Shown here piece after piece: positions 1 to 11,362 of a stretch of 64,000 nucleotides of DNA. A program made the position numbers and the translations under genes. How positions within the stretch are numbered: position 1 is the first letter of the stretch; each line of letters begins with the position of its first letter. This DNA is from Solanum dulcamara (taxonomy: Eukaryota; Streptophyta; Magnoliopsida; Solanales; Solanaceae). The notes under the pieces were generated by a model. The model saw only the letters and a program-made list of their open reading frames with translations. It made no database searches and was not told where the DNA came from. The DNA lies in contig NC_077240.1 of the NCBI RefSeq assembly GCF_947179165.1, forward strand, positions 58,228,501 through 58,292,500. Reading direction: 5' to 3'.

Positions 1-38
1 TTCCTATTAAGTTCTGGGGTCAATATGGCATAGCTGCA

Positions 39-2280
39 ATGTATCTTATTAACAGACTTCCTAGTAGTGTGCTAGAGTTCAAATCTCCTTATGAAAGACT
101 ATATGGTGTAAAACCAGTCCTGTCTCACTTGAGGTCAATTGGCTGCTTGGCTTTTATAAAAAATCTCACTAAACATGATAAACTCATGCCCAGATCAAGG
201 TTTGTTGTCCATATGGGCTACTCTGAAGTGCATAACGGATACATATTATTTGATTTGCTCAATAAGTCATTCTTTGTTAGTAGGGATGTTCTTTTTAGGG
301 AAGATATCTTCCTATTTTCCATAGATGAAAGGTCCATACTTCAGCAGCTGTTTGTAGATCCACAGCAAGATTTCACTACACTGGATCCTGTGATCACACT
401 AAGTACTGATCAGGCTGCTATATCTCCAAGTACTAATCCGAACTCTATACATATAGATGTTGAGCAACCTGAGGTAACTCAGACTTTACCTAAAGTACAG
501 CTGCAGTATGATCCCATGGTCCCTGAGGTGCCTCCCATTGCAGTGGTTCCACAGATTGCTAGAAAGTCTACAAGGTCTAAACAACCCCCTATCTGACTGA
601 AGGACTTTGTCTCATTCAATGCACTTAAGGATGTCCCTTATCCTCTTTCTAACTATGTCACTTATTCTCATCTATCCCCATCTTATCAATGCTACATTGC
701 AGCTACATTCACTGTGACTGAACCTACCACCTATGCAAAAGCAATCAAAGATCCTAGATGGATTGAGGCCATGCAAGTAGAGATTCAGGCCTTGGAGAGC
801 AATAACACCTAGGAGATTACACCACTACCTGCAGGCAAGAAGGCTATTGGGTGCAGGTGGATTTACAAAGTCAAATATAAATCTACAGGAGAGATAGAAA
901 AGTTCAAGGCCAGGTTAGTTGCAAAGAGGTACAGCCAGCAGGAAGGAATTGATTACATAGAGACATTTTCTCCAGTGGTTAAAATGGTAACAGTGAGGAC
1001 TATTTTGTCCATTACAGCATCCAAACAATGGCATATCCATCAGATGGATGTCTTTAATGCTTTTCTTCATAGAGACTTAACGGATGAAATATACATGCAG
1101 CTCCCTCAAGGTTTTGTAAGTCAAGGGGAGAATGTGTGCACACTGACAAAGTCGTTGTATGGCCTTAAGCAAGCTCCAAGATAGTGGAATCAAAAACTCA
1201 CTGAAGCTCTCCTAAGATTAAAATTTTAAACAGAGTCAATATGACTACTCTTTATTCATCAATAAATCATCAGAAGGAGTGGCAATAGTACTTGTGTATG
1301 TAGATGACATGCTGATCACTGGAAGCAGCTTGAAGTTAATAGAAGAAACTAAGAAGGCCTTACAAAAGGCATTTAAGATGAAAGACTTAGGGGAGCTCAA
1401 GTACTTCCTTGGAATTGAATTTACAAGGACCACAGAAGGAATACTTATGCATCAGAGGAAGTATACACTTTAACTAATAGCAGGAGTGGGAATGACAGCA
1501 GCCAAACCAGCAAGCACCCCAATGGATGTAAATATTAAATTGACATCCAAACAGTATGATGAACATGTGAACAAGAATCAAGAGGAATCATATAATCCCT
1601 TGACAGATCAATTAGCATAACAAAGGCTTATAGGTAAGCTACTGTATCTCAACATGACAAGGCCAGACATATCCTTCAGCACTCAGACATTGAGTCAATT
1701 CCTAAATCAACTAAAAAAATCTCACATGGATGTTGCACTAAGAGTAGTCAGGTATCTAAAGAGACAACCTGGATAGGACATACTACTCTCAAGCCACTCA
1801 TACAATCAGGTTAGTGCATATTGTGATGCAGACTAGGCTACTTGCCCTCTAACCAAGAAATCATTCACTGGGTACATAATAAAGATTGGAAAGTCACTAA
1901 TATCATGGAAGTCCAAGAAGCAGTCCACAGTGTCAAGAAGCTCAATTGAAGCTGAATATAGAAGCATGGCCTCAACTGTGTTAGAGTTGGTCTGGCTGCT
2001 GGATTGCTGAAAGAAATAGAGGCTGAAGTAGAGATGCCAGTGCTGGTGTATAGTAATAGCAAAGCTGCGATTCAGATTGCTGCCAATCCTGTGTATCATA
2101 AAAGAACAAAGCATATAGAAATAGATTGTCACTTCATTAGAGAAAGGCTGCAACAAGGCTTAATTCAAGTACACTACCTTCCGACTCAAGAATAACCAGC
2201 AGACATACTAACAAAATAATTGTCTAAAGCCCAGCATGAATATCTTTTGTCCAATCTAGGGGTGTTGAACATCTTTACAC
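39..2280 (+). pseudogene. copia pol remnant: integrase C-terminus, reverse transcriptase, RNase H
   Basis: Domains in order: integrase C-terminal region at 39-596 (motif NRLPS, then a region ending in VSRDVLF that is typical of copia); the RT start near 830-1184 ([27 protein letters not shown]); the RT active site YVDD at about 1303-1314 inside 1279-1473; and RNase H at 1620-2280, ending in HIEIDCHFIRE and ADILTK. In-frame stops are visible at 594-596, 810-812, 1182-1184, 1471-1473, 1618-1620, 1774-1776, 1834-1836, 2193-2195 and 2217-2219. Most replace Trp or Gln codons expected from the family. An extra T near 1224-1227 and a second shift near 2000 break the frame. The protein would act in the cytoplasmic virus-like particle to copy and integrate the element; this copy cannot. 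Confidence 0.92.
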
Positions 2281-2299
2281 CACCTAGCTTGAAGGGGAG

Positions 2300-2586
2300 T
2301 GTTAGAAGTTAAGAAGTTGAGGGCTTTTAGTCTTTTGATTAAAATTCTGTTAAAAACTAATTAGTTGGTTAGTTAGGTGCGGTGATTGTAACTGATTGGT
2401 TGTTACACTAATTAGCTATGTGTATGTGTATTAGTATGTACTCTGATGAATGAAATAACACAATCTGAGAAGATAATTTCTCTTCTCTCTTTCGCATCTC
2501 TCCTCTCTCTCTTCTTCTTCTCTCTTCTTCTTCTTTTCTTTTCTTCTTCTTTCCTCTGTATCTTTTCTCTATTTCTGGCTTTAACA
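2300..2586 (+). repeat. 3' LTR of the truncated copia element
   Basis: It starts TGTTAGAAG directly after a purine-rich tract (GAAGGGGAG) and ends TTTAACA, so it has the TG...CA ends of an LTR. It includes a pyrimidine-rich CT stretch at about 2470-2570. Its 5' partner is outside the window, so the boundary rests on the PPT and termini. Confidence 0.82.
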
Positions 2587-4081
2587 ATCAGGTTGAAGCT
2601 CAATATGAAATTGTTCATATATGGGTAAAAATGAGTTGGGTAATGAATTGGTTGGATAAAATCCTAGTTTACCTATATTTTAATGAGTAAATCGTCCTCT
2701 GCTCTAAAATTTAATATGGTGAAAATATTTTTGTCTTTTGTTAGATAAAAAATATTGAAAATATTTTATTTAATTTAATTTTATCATAAAATTAAACCTG
2801 ACATCTGATGCGGGATTAGATTTTTAAATCGGGACCCGACCCAGGCTTTTGAATCAGGATTCGATTTCTGCACCCGATATGAGACACGATTCCGATACCC
2901 AACCTCGAACTTGACTTTCAAATCAAGATTTGACCCCGACCCCCAATCTTGATGACAGATCCAAAACCCGATATCGATACCTAATTTAGGATTAGATCTT
3001 GACTCCCGATTCGAAACCCGACTTCGAGGGCCAAAGACTTCACATTTTCAATCTTTTAATAAGGAAGGAAATTACAATATTTTTGATGATATCATAAATT
3101 TTGAGTGAATAAAAGTTGAAAGCTTAACCCATTTGGCTAGCCTATATTTTACTCATATTTTATCTATCAATACCCATATTTTTATAGGTTGAATATAGAT
3201 TTAAACCCATCTAAAAAATCACTCACTCTATCCATTAAAATATCAACAGATGGAATGGACTAGCAAAATATGAACTCACTTTACCATCGCTACTCACTAC
3301 TCACGAGCAATCTATTTTCTTACGTATTCTTTAAAAGCTTTCATAGTATATATAGTGAAGTATTAAAGTTGTAGATGTCTAAAGATTTTATTGATTTACT
3401 TGGGGAGTCATTTTATTTAAGAAGTTCAAATAGTGCTGAATATTTTTTTGTGAATAACTCTGATAACAAAGAAAGACAAATTTTTATGCTAAAAATAAAA
3501 CACGCACATTCATAATTTAGTATAATATTATTTATTGACACATGCTACAAGAAACTAATGGTGTAATATATTGGGTATTTAGTTATTTACTTAGGAATTA
3601 ATTCCAGGCTTGAACATAATGCAGTAATTGAAAACCTTAACCATAAGAAAAACCTATTTAGAAAGTTCCCTAACCAAAACTCCAATTCCAACAACTTTAA
3701 TGGTGGTAAGAAAAATAAAGCGTATGAGAGAACAGTTGCGCAACAACAATCATGCGCCTCTTCGAATGTCTCCACACAATGTCAAGTGTCACAGGACACT
3801 CCAATCGAAATTACTACTATTACTTTAATCAATCCGATTAACCTCCCCCTGATATCCAACACTTTATTTGGTAAAAATCCTTGCGTATCTCCACTTACAT
3901 TCCACAAAACATATCACTAATGACATACAAATTAAACATGGTTACTTTATTGGTGAACTAACTTTTTTATTAAAAAAATTGAACTTGTTCAATATTCACA
4001 TAGGACACTGATAAGGTCAATTTCCACTCATATTCCAATCATGTAATGTCTCGGGTCAAAATTAGGGAAACAAAAATTTAC
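2587..4081. other. Intergenic stretch; no gene recognised
   Basis: AT-rich DNA between the copia LTR and the USP pseudogene. It contains the CCCGA-rich repeat at about 2800-3030. The last USP exon (the short C-terminal part expected after exon 3) should fall in 3300-4081 but I could not find it. The open frames at 3587-3828 resemble nothing I recognise. Confidence 0.55.
2800..3030. repeat. Degenerate short repeats of a CCCGA/TTCGA type
   Basis: A locally GC-richer patch in which variants of CCCGA, GATTCGA, CCCGAT and AAACCCGA recur about every 15-30 bases. It has no long open frame. It looks like a decayed minisatellite; no precise period can be fixed by eye. Confidence 0.45.
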
Positions 4082-4200
4082 CTTTTAATCTTGCCGAGTC
4101 CTCAACTACCGACTACTAGAAAGTCAACGTGCAATTCATGTGCAGCTTGACATATCTTATCTTTTGGATACCCTTCAAGGATTAGAGTCTCCGCCTTCAC
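4082..4200 (-). pseudogene. USP pseudogene exon 3 with premature TGA
   Basis: It begins after TTTTAG and ends before GTAAAT. It encodes VKAETLILEGYPKDKICQ, then a stretch ending DFLVVGS, a TGA stop at 4102-4104, and GLGKIKR. An Arg at the stop position is expected from the family; CGA to TGA is a single C-to-T change. Confidence 0.85.
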
Positions 4201-4284
4201 CTAAAACAATCATAACATTAATTACAAGACCAGGCTTGATCCACAAAAATATATAAACATCCAAAAATTGTCAAATGTATGTAC

Positions 4285-4376
4285 CATCTTTTGTTTGCAG
4301 AGATGGAGTGCCCAAGAGAGTATTCTGGTTGCATTCTCATGTTGTGCTTTTTTTACCGATTCAACCAGAGTAGGCG
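4285..4376 (-). pseudogene. USP pseudogene exon 2
   Basis: It is preceded by TTTGCAG and followed by GTACAT. It encodes PTLVESVKKAQHENATRIL and SWALHLCKQKM, which matches the second helix region of plant USPs. Phase agrees with exons 1 and 3. Confidence 0.85.
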
Positions 4377-4667
4377 CTGCAAACACAACTATTAATATAA
4401 ACCAATTAGTAATCACAAGTTCACCTTATTACTACTTTTGTCCCAATTTAAATATTTTACTTTAAATTCATACAAAGTTTTTCTTTAAAAATTAAATGTG
4501 TAAATTCTTTTTTCAATAAATAATGTGAACTATCCTAAATCTCGTTATCTTAAATTTATCACTTAAAATATTGAAATTGAAAAGTTAACTAAATATAGGA
4601 AAAAATATTCTTTTAGAAAAAATCAAACAAGAAAATGAGAGATTTAAATCTAAGTGAGAAAGTATAC

Positions 4668-4815
4668 TAGGTCTAGCAGGATAAACCATGGGGCTAAAAG
4701 GAAGTTGGACATTGATCAAAGTGATAATATTAGAAGGATTGTTGAGAAAATGAGCCAATGCCCAGTTGAGAGCATAGAAACTCTCTTCGCTCTCATCGAT
4801 AGCCACCATTATCAT
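4668..4815 (-). pseudogene. USP pseudogene exon 1, 3' piece
   Basis: It begins at the ATCAT target duplication of the left copia element. It encodes MIMVAIDESEESFYALNWAL and then a stretch ending FSPMVYPARP, followed by a GTATAC donor. The conserved Asp of VAIDESE, which contacts nucleotide in the family, is present. Confidence 0.88.
4811..4815. repeat. Target site duplication ATCAT (left copy)
   Basis: It is identical to 10783-10787 and flanks the copia element on both sides. The duplicated bases lie in the USP coding sequence. Confidence 0.9.
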
Positions 4816-5366
4816 TGTTATTCCTACTGTATTAAGATTAGTAAACCAGAAGCTATAAAGATGAAAATAAAAAAATAGTATCTGAGTCCATAGAATTCAC
4901 TGTATGTCCTTAAGGAATTTAATTCCCTCATTGTACCCGAGGTTATGGATTATTTCCTCCCAAGATAAAATGGATAAACTGTTAAAGAAGTAGCAGTACC
5001 TCAAATTTCAATAGTTTCAACGAACTCAAAAGCCAGCAACAAAATCACATAGAGATTCAATTTTGTTTGTAAGAAAATATATGCAGAAGAGGGAGAAATT
5101 TAATATTTACAAATGGGAGGAAAATCCTCTATTTATAGACAATAAAGGGTAGTGTGAACAGGTGTTTATTGTGGCTTATCAAAAAAGTCACAATCCTTTA
5201 CAAAAGTCACAACCTTTCAAAAAAGTCGCAACTCTTCAAAAAAGTCACAACTTTTTTTTTGGAAAAGTCACAACCTTTCGGAACGATCACAACCCTTTAG
5301 AAAAGTCACAACCTTTCGAAAAGGTCACGACCTTTCATTTCTCATTCACACCTTTAAAGCTCAACA
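4816..5366 (-). repeat. 3' LTR of the copia element at 4816-10782
   Basis: On the minus strand it starts TGTTGAGCTTTAAAGG at 5366 and ends at 4816. A purine-rich tract (plus-strand complement near 5367-5390) precedes it. At 5180-5340 it contains about eight copies of a unit of roughly 18 bp (AAAAGTCACAACCTTTC variants). Confidence 0.92.
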
Positions 5367-6072
5367 ATCCCCACATAAATGGGAAAAAGGCTATTGATAA
5401 AATATATGCATGAAAAACTGTGGATAAGTAGATTTTTCTTTGCACTTTCCGTAGTGAACATATATCGAATATACTTGGTCAATCGATAGATTTGATATCT
5501 TTGAACCTTTGAGCTTTGGTGTATACCTAGACAACATAAGTCACACAATCAACCATTCAACTACTTTTGGTTCTCATTTTTTTGTTCGTTTCATCCATGA
5601 ACACTTCTTGGTTCATAAGGGCGTAGAGAATTACCTTTACTGGATTCTCCTTGAAGCGGCTTACACTTCACACTTAAATAGGTGATATCTAAATGTGTTA
5701 TTTTGTAGAAATACTATTTGATATGCTCTGTATCAAACTTAGATATCATTAGAAGGTCCTAATACCTTATCCTTGTTACTGAACATTGTCGCATCATGAG
5801 AATGGATCATAAAAATTATTTTAACATTGTTGAATCGTCATCAATGACTTTGTTTGATATCCTTGAACCTAGATCTTGGGATCTCCAGTATTTTAGGTAG
5901 AGTTACCGCCACGATAATTTATCCTCAGTCATAGTCCCATTCTCTTTGATGATCGCTCAACTCCCTCTCTAATTAGGCCTTTTGTAAGTGGATCCAACAC
6001 ATTATTCTTTGACTTTACATAATCAATTATGATAATTCCACTAGAGAATAGTTACCTAACGGTATTATGTCT

Positions 6073-7590
6073 TCATTGTATGTGATGAGACTTACCGTTA
6101 TACATAACGCTCCCAACTCTTCCTATTGCAGCTTGACTATCACAATGTATGCATATAGGAGCCATTGGTTTGGGCCAAAATGAAATATCTTCTAAGAAAT
6201 TCTGAAGCCATTCTGTTTCTTCATCGTCCTTGTCTAAGTCTATAAACTCAAACTCCATTGTAGAGCGGGCTATACATGTTTGTTTGGAAAATTTTCAAGA
6301 TATCGCTCCTCCACCAATGGTGAAAACGTATTCACTTGTGAACTTAGTTTCAGTTGACCCAGTAATCCAATTTTCATCACTATATCCTTCAACAACTAGT
6401 GGATACTTATTGTAATGCAAAGAAAAGTTTTGAGTGTGTTCTAAATACCCCAAAATTCGTTTCATTGCCATCCAATAATTTTGGTTGGGATTACTTGTGT
6501 ATCGACTCAATTTACTTATAGCACAAGCTATGTCTGGTCGTGTATATTTTATGATGTACATCAAACTTCCCAACACTCTTGCATAATCCAATTGAGCTTG
6601 ACTTTCACCTTTATTCTTAGCAAGATCAAGGTTCACATAAATTGGTATTTTTGCACTTTTGAAGTTTAAGTACTTGTATTTTTCAAGTACCTTTTGAATA
6701 TAATGAGTTTGAGACAATTCTAAACCTTGAGGAGTTTTGTGAATTTTAGTTCCCAATATCAAATCGGCAACTCCTAGATCTTTCATATCAAATTTACTAG
6801 AAAGCATACGCTTAGTAGCATTTATGTTTGCAATGTCGTTACTCATTATTAGCATATCATCCACATATAAATAAACAATGACAACTTTGTTTGGAGTGTT
6901 TTTAATGTAAACACATTTATCACACTCACTAATCTTAAATCCATTTGTCAATATGGTTTGGTCAAACTTCGCATGCCATTGTTTGGGTGCTTATTTTAGT
7001 CCATAAAGTGACTTAACAAGTTTACAAACTTTATTTTCTTTAGCATAAACCACAATGCCCCGGGTTGTTCCATGTAAATTTCTTCCTCCAATTCTCCATT
7101 TAAGAAAGTTATATTTACATCCATTTGATAAATTTCAAGGCCATATACTACAGCTAGTGCAATTAACATCCGAATGGATGTAATCCTAGTTACAAGTGAG
7201 TATGTATCAAAATAATCAAGGCCTTATTTCTTTCTAAATCCTTTTACGACAAGTCTTGCCTTATATTTGTCAATAGTTCCATCAGCTTTTATTTTTCTTT
7301 TGAAAATCCATTTTGAACGCAAAGGTTTGTTTCCTGATGGAAGATCAACCAATTTCCAAGTATGGTTGCTCAAGATTGAATTAATCTCACTATTGAAAAC
7401 CTCTTTCCAAAAACATGGGTCCACAATGGACATAGCTTTTTTGAATGTTTGAGGCTCATGTTCAAGAAGAAATGTTACAAAATCATATCCAAATGAAGTA
7501 GATATCCTTTGACGTTTACTGTGCCTTGGATTCTCTTTATTAGGTACATTCTCCTTTGGTTCTTCTGAGGTCATTTAGACCTTCACCAGA
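6073..7590 (-). pseudogene. copia reverse transcriptase and RNase H remnant
   Basis: The RT begins in 7574-7224 (FKKAMS, WKLVDLPSG, KARLVVKGF), continues with damaged frames, and has the YVDD active site within 6951-6295 (VYLYVDDMLIMSN). It continues through DLGVADLILGTKI and TRPDIACAISKLSRY to RNase H. The RNase H end at 6258-6073 shows EWLQNFLEDI, CDSQAAIGR and YNGKSHHI. The catalytic YVDD is intact, but stops near 7224, 6985 and 6258 break the frame. Confidence 0.9.
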
Positions 7591-7599
7591 TACTTCAAA

Positions 7600-8900
7600 T
7601 CTAGTTTTATACAGATAGATATGTTTAAAAAATTTAGCATTATCTTATTCTATTACTGTATTGTCATGAATATCCGGATGTTCGAACTTATGAACCAAAA
7701 ATCAACATGCTTTATTATTTGTAGCATATCCAATGAAAACATAGTCCACAGTCTTAGGTCTTATTGTGACCCTCTTAGGTTTAGGAACTTGGACTTTGGC
7801 TAGACACCCCCACACTTTGAAATATTTTAAGTTTGGTTTTCTTCCTTTCCATTTCTCATATGGAATAGCCTGTGTTTTGTTGTGGGGAACTCTATTGAGT
7901 ATTCGATTTGCTGTAAGGATGGCTTCCCCCCACAACCTTTGTAGTAAACCTGAACTTATAAGTAAGGCATTCATTATTTCCTTTAAAGTTTAATTTTTTC
8001 TTTATGCAATTCCATTTGATTGAGGTGAGTAAGGGACAGTAGTTTGATGGATAATTTTATTTTCCAAATATATTTCTACAAAAGGAGATTCATACTCTCC
8101 ACCTCTATCACTTCTTATCATTTTTATCTTTTTATTCAACTGATTTTCAACTTCAATTTTGTATTGTCTAAATGTATCTATTGCTTCATCCTTCCTATTC
8201 AACAAATAGACATAACAATATCTAGTGCAATCGTTAATAAAAGTTATAAAATACTTTTTCCACCATGAGTTGGTGTTGACTTCATATCATAATTGTCTGA
8301 ATCAATTCTAAGGGACTAGAATTCCTTTCAACAGATTTATAAGGATGCTTAGCATACTTAGATTCAACACATACTTGACATTTTGATTTATTGCACTCAA
8401 AGTTAGGCAATACATTTAAGTTGATCAGTTTTCGCAAGATTTTATAATTGACATGTCCTAAACGTGAATGTCATAAATTATTTGACTCAAGTAAATAAGA
8501 AGAAGCTTGAACTTTATTATTATCAACAACCATTATATTTAGTTTGAAAAGGCCCTCGGTGAGGTAGCATTTTCCTAAATACATTTCATTCTTACTAACA
8601 ATACTTTGTCTGAAACTAGAACGCACTTGAATCCATTTTTGATAAGAACACCAGCAGAAACTAAGTTCTTTCTTATTTTTGGAACATGACAAACTTTGTT
8701 CAGCGTCACCACCTAGCCGTATGTCATTTTCAGAAATACTCTACCATATCCTTTAACCTTAGCCATTGTAGAATTTCTCATATAGATAGTCTCATCAAGT
8801 ACAGCAGGAGAATAATTAGCAAAGGCTTCTCGGACTGCACAAATATGTGACGTGGCTACTGAATCAAGCCACCATTATTTGAGATTTTCTACCAGGTTGC
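7600..8900 (-). pseudogene. copia protease and integrase remnant
   Basis: Near 8870 the protease site reads WWLDSVATSH, where the family has Asp-Ser-Gly; the Gly is Val here. The pre-integrase segment with HSRLGH and CQVC lies at about 8330-8470. The integrase core is at 8268-7990 (TFINDCTRYCYVYLLN, IRSDRGGEY, PYSPQSNG), and its C-terminal part is at 7974-7702 (ANRILNRVPHNKT, VWGCLAKV, VFIGYA). Several stops interrupt it, including one after SPQSNGIA near 8002. Confidence 0.88.
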
Positions 8901-8912
8901 ATTCGGTCAGCA

Positions 8913-9878
8913 TTACACATAATTTTTCAATATCCCCATTTGTATCAACCATGTTGGCTTCACCTTTCTTCTTTTCCTTCTTGGGAGCACGACATTCCAC
9001 AGCCTTATGTCCAATTTTTTCACAGTTATGGCAGTCTCCTTTGAACTTCTTTTTACTAGGATAGTTCTTCGGTCCAGAAGGTTACTTCCTTTTTTTGATT
9101 TGTTTGGACCATCCTCAACAATATTTTCTCCCATAATTTTTGAGCTTCCTCTAGCCTTCTTTTTGGCAGCCTTGTTGTCTTCCTCGATCCTAAGACGAAT
9201 AATCAAGACTTCAAGAGTCATCTTCTTTTGCTTGTGCTTCAAATAATTTTTGAAGTCTTTCTATGAAGGAGGCAATTTCTCGATTAATGCCGCTACTTGA
9301 AATGTTCTGTTTATGATCATACCTTCAATGGATAATTTAAAATCAATAACACATTTAACAATTTTAATAATAAAACTATTGAATTTGATTAGAACATGAA
9401 TAATGACTTATAGTTCTTGGACTTGAGACATCACAGTCTTGCTATCAACCATCTTATAGTCCAAAAACTTTACAGCCACAAACTTCTTTAAGCTTGTATC
9501 TTCAGTTTTGTATTTCTTCACAAGAGCATACCAGAGTTCTTTAGAGGTTTTACAAATACTAAAGACGTTATACAAGCCATCTTCCAATCCATTGAGTATG
9601 TAGTTCTTGCAAAGGAAATCAGAATGTGTCCATGCCTCAGTCACAATAAACTTTTCATTGTCAGGAATTCCTTTCTCTACCATAGGAACATCTTCATTTA
9701 TAAACCATTGTAGACTGAGTGTAGTCAGATAGAAGAACATCTTCCGCTGCCAACGTTTGAAGTCAATACTAGTAAACTTTCTAGGCTTTTCTGCAGTAGC
9801 CATTGCTGTAGAAACTGGTGTTCTACTGGTTGAAGGCATTGTGTTTGCTTCAAAACTTGATACATTTGTACCTCCCAT
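8913..9878 (-). pseudogene. copia gag remnant
   Basis: I chose the start MGGTNVSSFE at 9878 rather than the upstream Met. The region 9878-9408 matches the copia gag fold (KFTSIDFKRWQRKMFFYLTT, later KELWYALVKKYKTED). After stops near 9400 and 9262 the frame resumes through a Lys-rich segment. A CCHC zinc knuckle (CHNCEKIGHKAVEC) lies at about 8996-9037 in another frame. Gag packages the element RNA. The copy is broken by stops and frameshifts. Confidence 0.85.
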
Positions 9879-10287
9879 TCTGTTTGACAAAACAAAATAA
9901 GTGTTAAACAGCAGAATAACCAAATAGAAATTTTTGTTCAACTTAATAAAGTTTTTGTATTCTTCAAACCGAGAAAAATAAAAACTCAATTAACTTGATG
10001 AAGATTTTATTTCTTCGAATCAAGTTAATCACTGGAGTAGAAAGTCTTCCAATTTTAGTCTCCAACCCTCCAAACAGAATATAAGATGAATCAGAAATAT
10101 ACAACTTGTTTCTAGTTTAACGATAAAGTTTTTATGTTCTTCCAATCATTAACCGAATGAATCTTGAATACTGATGAATTTTTTATACTCTTCAAATCAG
10201 TATTAGATTCAAATAAAGTAGAAAACCATAAAGGTTTTACTCTCCAGAACCATAAGATACAAGAGAAAATAAAAAAAAATTGAGTTT

Positions 10288-10782
10288 GTTATTCCTCCTA
10301 TATTAAGGTTAATAAACCAGAAACTATAAAGATGAAAACAAAAAAATAGTATCTGAGTCCACAGAATTCACTGTGTGTCCTTAAGGATTTTAATCCCCTC
10401 ACTATACCCAAGTTATGGATTATTTCCTCCCAAGATAAAATGGATAAAATGGATAAACTATTAAAGAAGTAGAGGTACCTCAAACTTCAATAATTTCAGC
10501 GAACTCAAAAGCTAGCAACAAAATCATACAATGACTCAATTTTATTTGTAAGAAATATATGCAGAAGAGGGAGAAATTCAATGTTTAAAAATGAGAGGAA
10601 AATCCTCTATTTATAGACAACAAAGAGTAGTGTAAACATGTGTTTATTGTGGCTTATCGAAAAAGTCATAACCCTTCAAAAAAGTCACAACCTTTTGGAA
10701 AGTCACAACCTTTCAGAACGGTCATAACCCTTTGGAAAAGCCACAATCTTTCATTTCCCATTCACACCTTTAAAACCCAACA
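10288..10782 (-). repeat. 5' LTR of the copia element at 4816-10782
   Basis: Homologous over its length to 4816-5366 but about 56 bp shorter, mainly because it has fewer of the GTCACAACC-type tandem units (10660-10760). On the minus strand it starts TGTTGGGTTTTAAAGG. Confidence 0.92.
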
Positions 10783-10787
10783 ATCAT
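10783..10787. repeat. Target site duplication ATCAT (right copy)
   Basis: The partner of 4811-4815. Removing one copy restores the USP frame. Confidence 0.9.
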
Positions 10788-10869
10788 CTTCTTCTTCGGA
10801 GTAGTAGCCAGAGTATTATTAGTTGGACTTGCCGGAGCATTAGCTGCACTTGTCTTTTTGGAAATCAAA
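10783..10869 (-). pseudogene. USP pseudogene exon 1, middle piece, between the two copia elements
   Basis: These 87 bases encode ISKKTSAANAPASPTNNTLA, then TTPKKKM. This is the low-complexity N-terminal leader that precedes the USP domain. The stretch is flanked on the left by the right ATCAT duplication (10783-10787) and on the right by the LTR starting at 10870. Confidence 0.75.
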
Positions 10870-11346
10870 TGTTGGTGGGATTGATAGCCATATTTTTTGA
10901 AATTAATAGTCAATTTTTTTAGAAATTGGCTTCCACATTTGTTCAAATTTTTAGTCAAATATTGGTGAAAGTTGACAACCTAACTTTGTAGAAATTGGTT
11001 GCCACATTTATGTCTATCAAGAGGTTTAAAAACTCTATAAATAGAGTAGCAATTGAACATTTAAAAACTCACCAACATAGAGAAAGCATTAGAGAGAATA
11101 GAGAGTAATCCACAAACTATTTGTTAGTTTGTGAGAAAATATTGTGGGAGTAATATTTTAGTGAGTTGTGTGAAATAAAAGAGTGTTGTTCTTATAAAAG
11201 AGTAGTCATATTTTGATACTACCAAGTTGTCATCACTATTATTGTATCATATTTACCCATTTCTAATATTTGGTGGCGTTGTTACTCACTTGTTATTGCT
11301 ATTTAACATGAATATTATCCTGAGTGAGATTATCATTTTTCCAACA
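10870..11346 (+). repeat. 5' LTR of the inverted-interior copia element
   Basis: 477 bp, starting TGTTGGTGGGATTG and ending TTTTTCCAACA. A TATA-like CTCTATAAATAGAG at about 11033-11046 could be the element promoter. It is homologous to 15591-15929 (same orientation) and to 12155-12275 (opposite orientation). Confidence 0.9.
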
Positions 11347-11349
11347 CCG

Positions 11350-11362
11350 TAGTATCATATCC
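11350..11362 (+). other. Degenerate primer binding site (initiator-Met type)
   Basis: TAGTATCATATCC resembles the plant copia primer site TGGTATCAGAGC, with several changes. It lies 3 bp after the LTR and directly before the gag ATG. Confidence 0.6.

Larger units (their letters stand above)
1..2586 (+). mobile_element. Truncated Ty1/copia LTR retrotransposon (3' part)
   Basis: The window opens inside a copia polyprotein. Order is the C-terminal part of integrase, then reverse transcriptase, RNase H, a polypurine tract near 2291-2299 and a 3' LTR. The 5' part lies outside the window. The coding part is broken by many stop codons and at least two frameshifts, so this is an old, dead copy. Confidence 0.93.
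4816..10782 (-). mobile_element. Complete but decayed Ty1/copia retrotransposon inserted in USP exon 1
   Basis: Both ends are LTRs with TG...CA termini (4816-5366 and 10288-10782), flanked by a 5-bp target duplication ATCAT at 4811-4815 and 10783-10787. The interior on the minus strand reads gag, protease, integrase, RT, RNase H, the copia order. Stops and frameshifts interrupt every domain, and the two LTRs differ visibly in sequence and length, so it is not recent. I could not see an initiator-Met primer site beside the 5' LTR (left of 10288); the site is either diverged or a different tRNA was used. Confidence 0.94.

Noticed and set aside
2412..2628. Lys/Arg-rich and Leu/Ser-rich frames on both strands
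   Set aside because: Low-complexity CT-rich tract inside an LTR.
4102..4104. TGA as a selenocysteine codon
   Set aside because: Land plants lack the selenocysteine machinery and the expected residue is Arg; a nonsense mutation is simpler.
5162..5413. 83-codon frame with repeated KSHNP words
   Set aside because: Translation of the GTCACAACC tandem units of a copia LTR.
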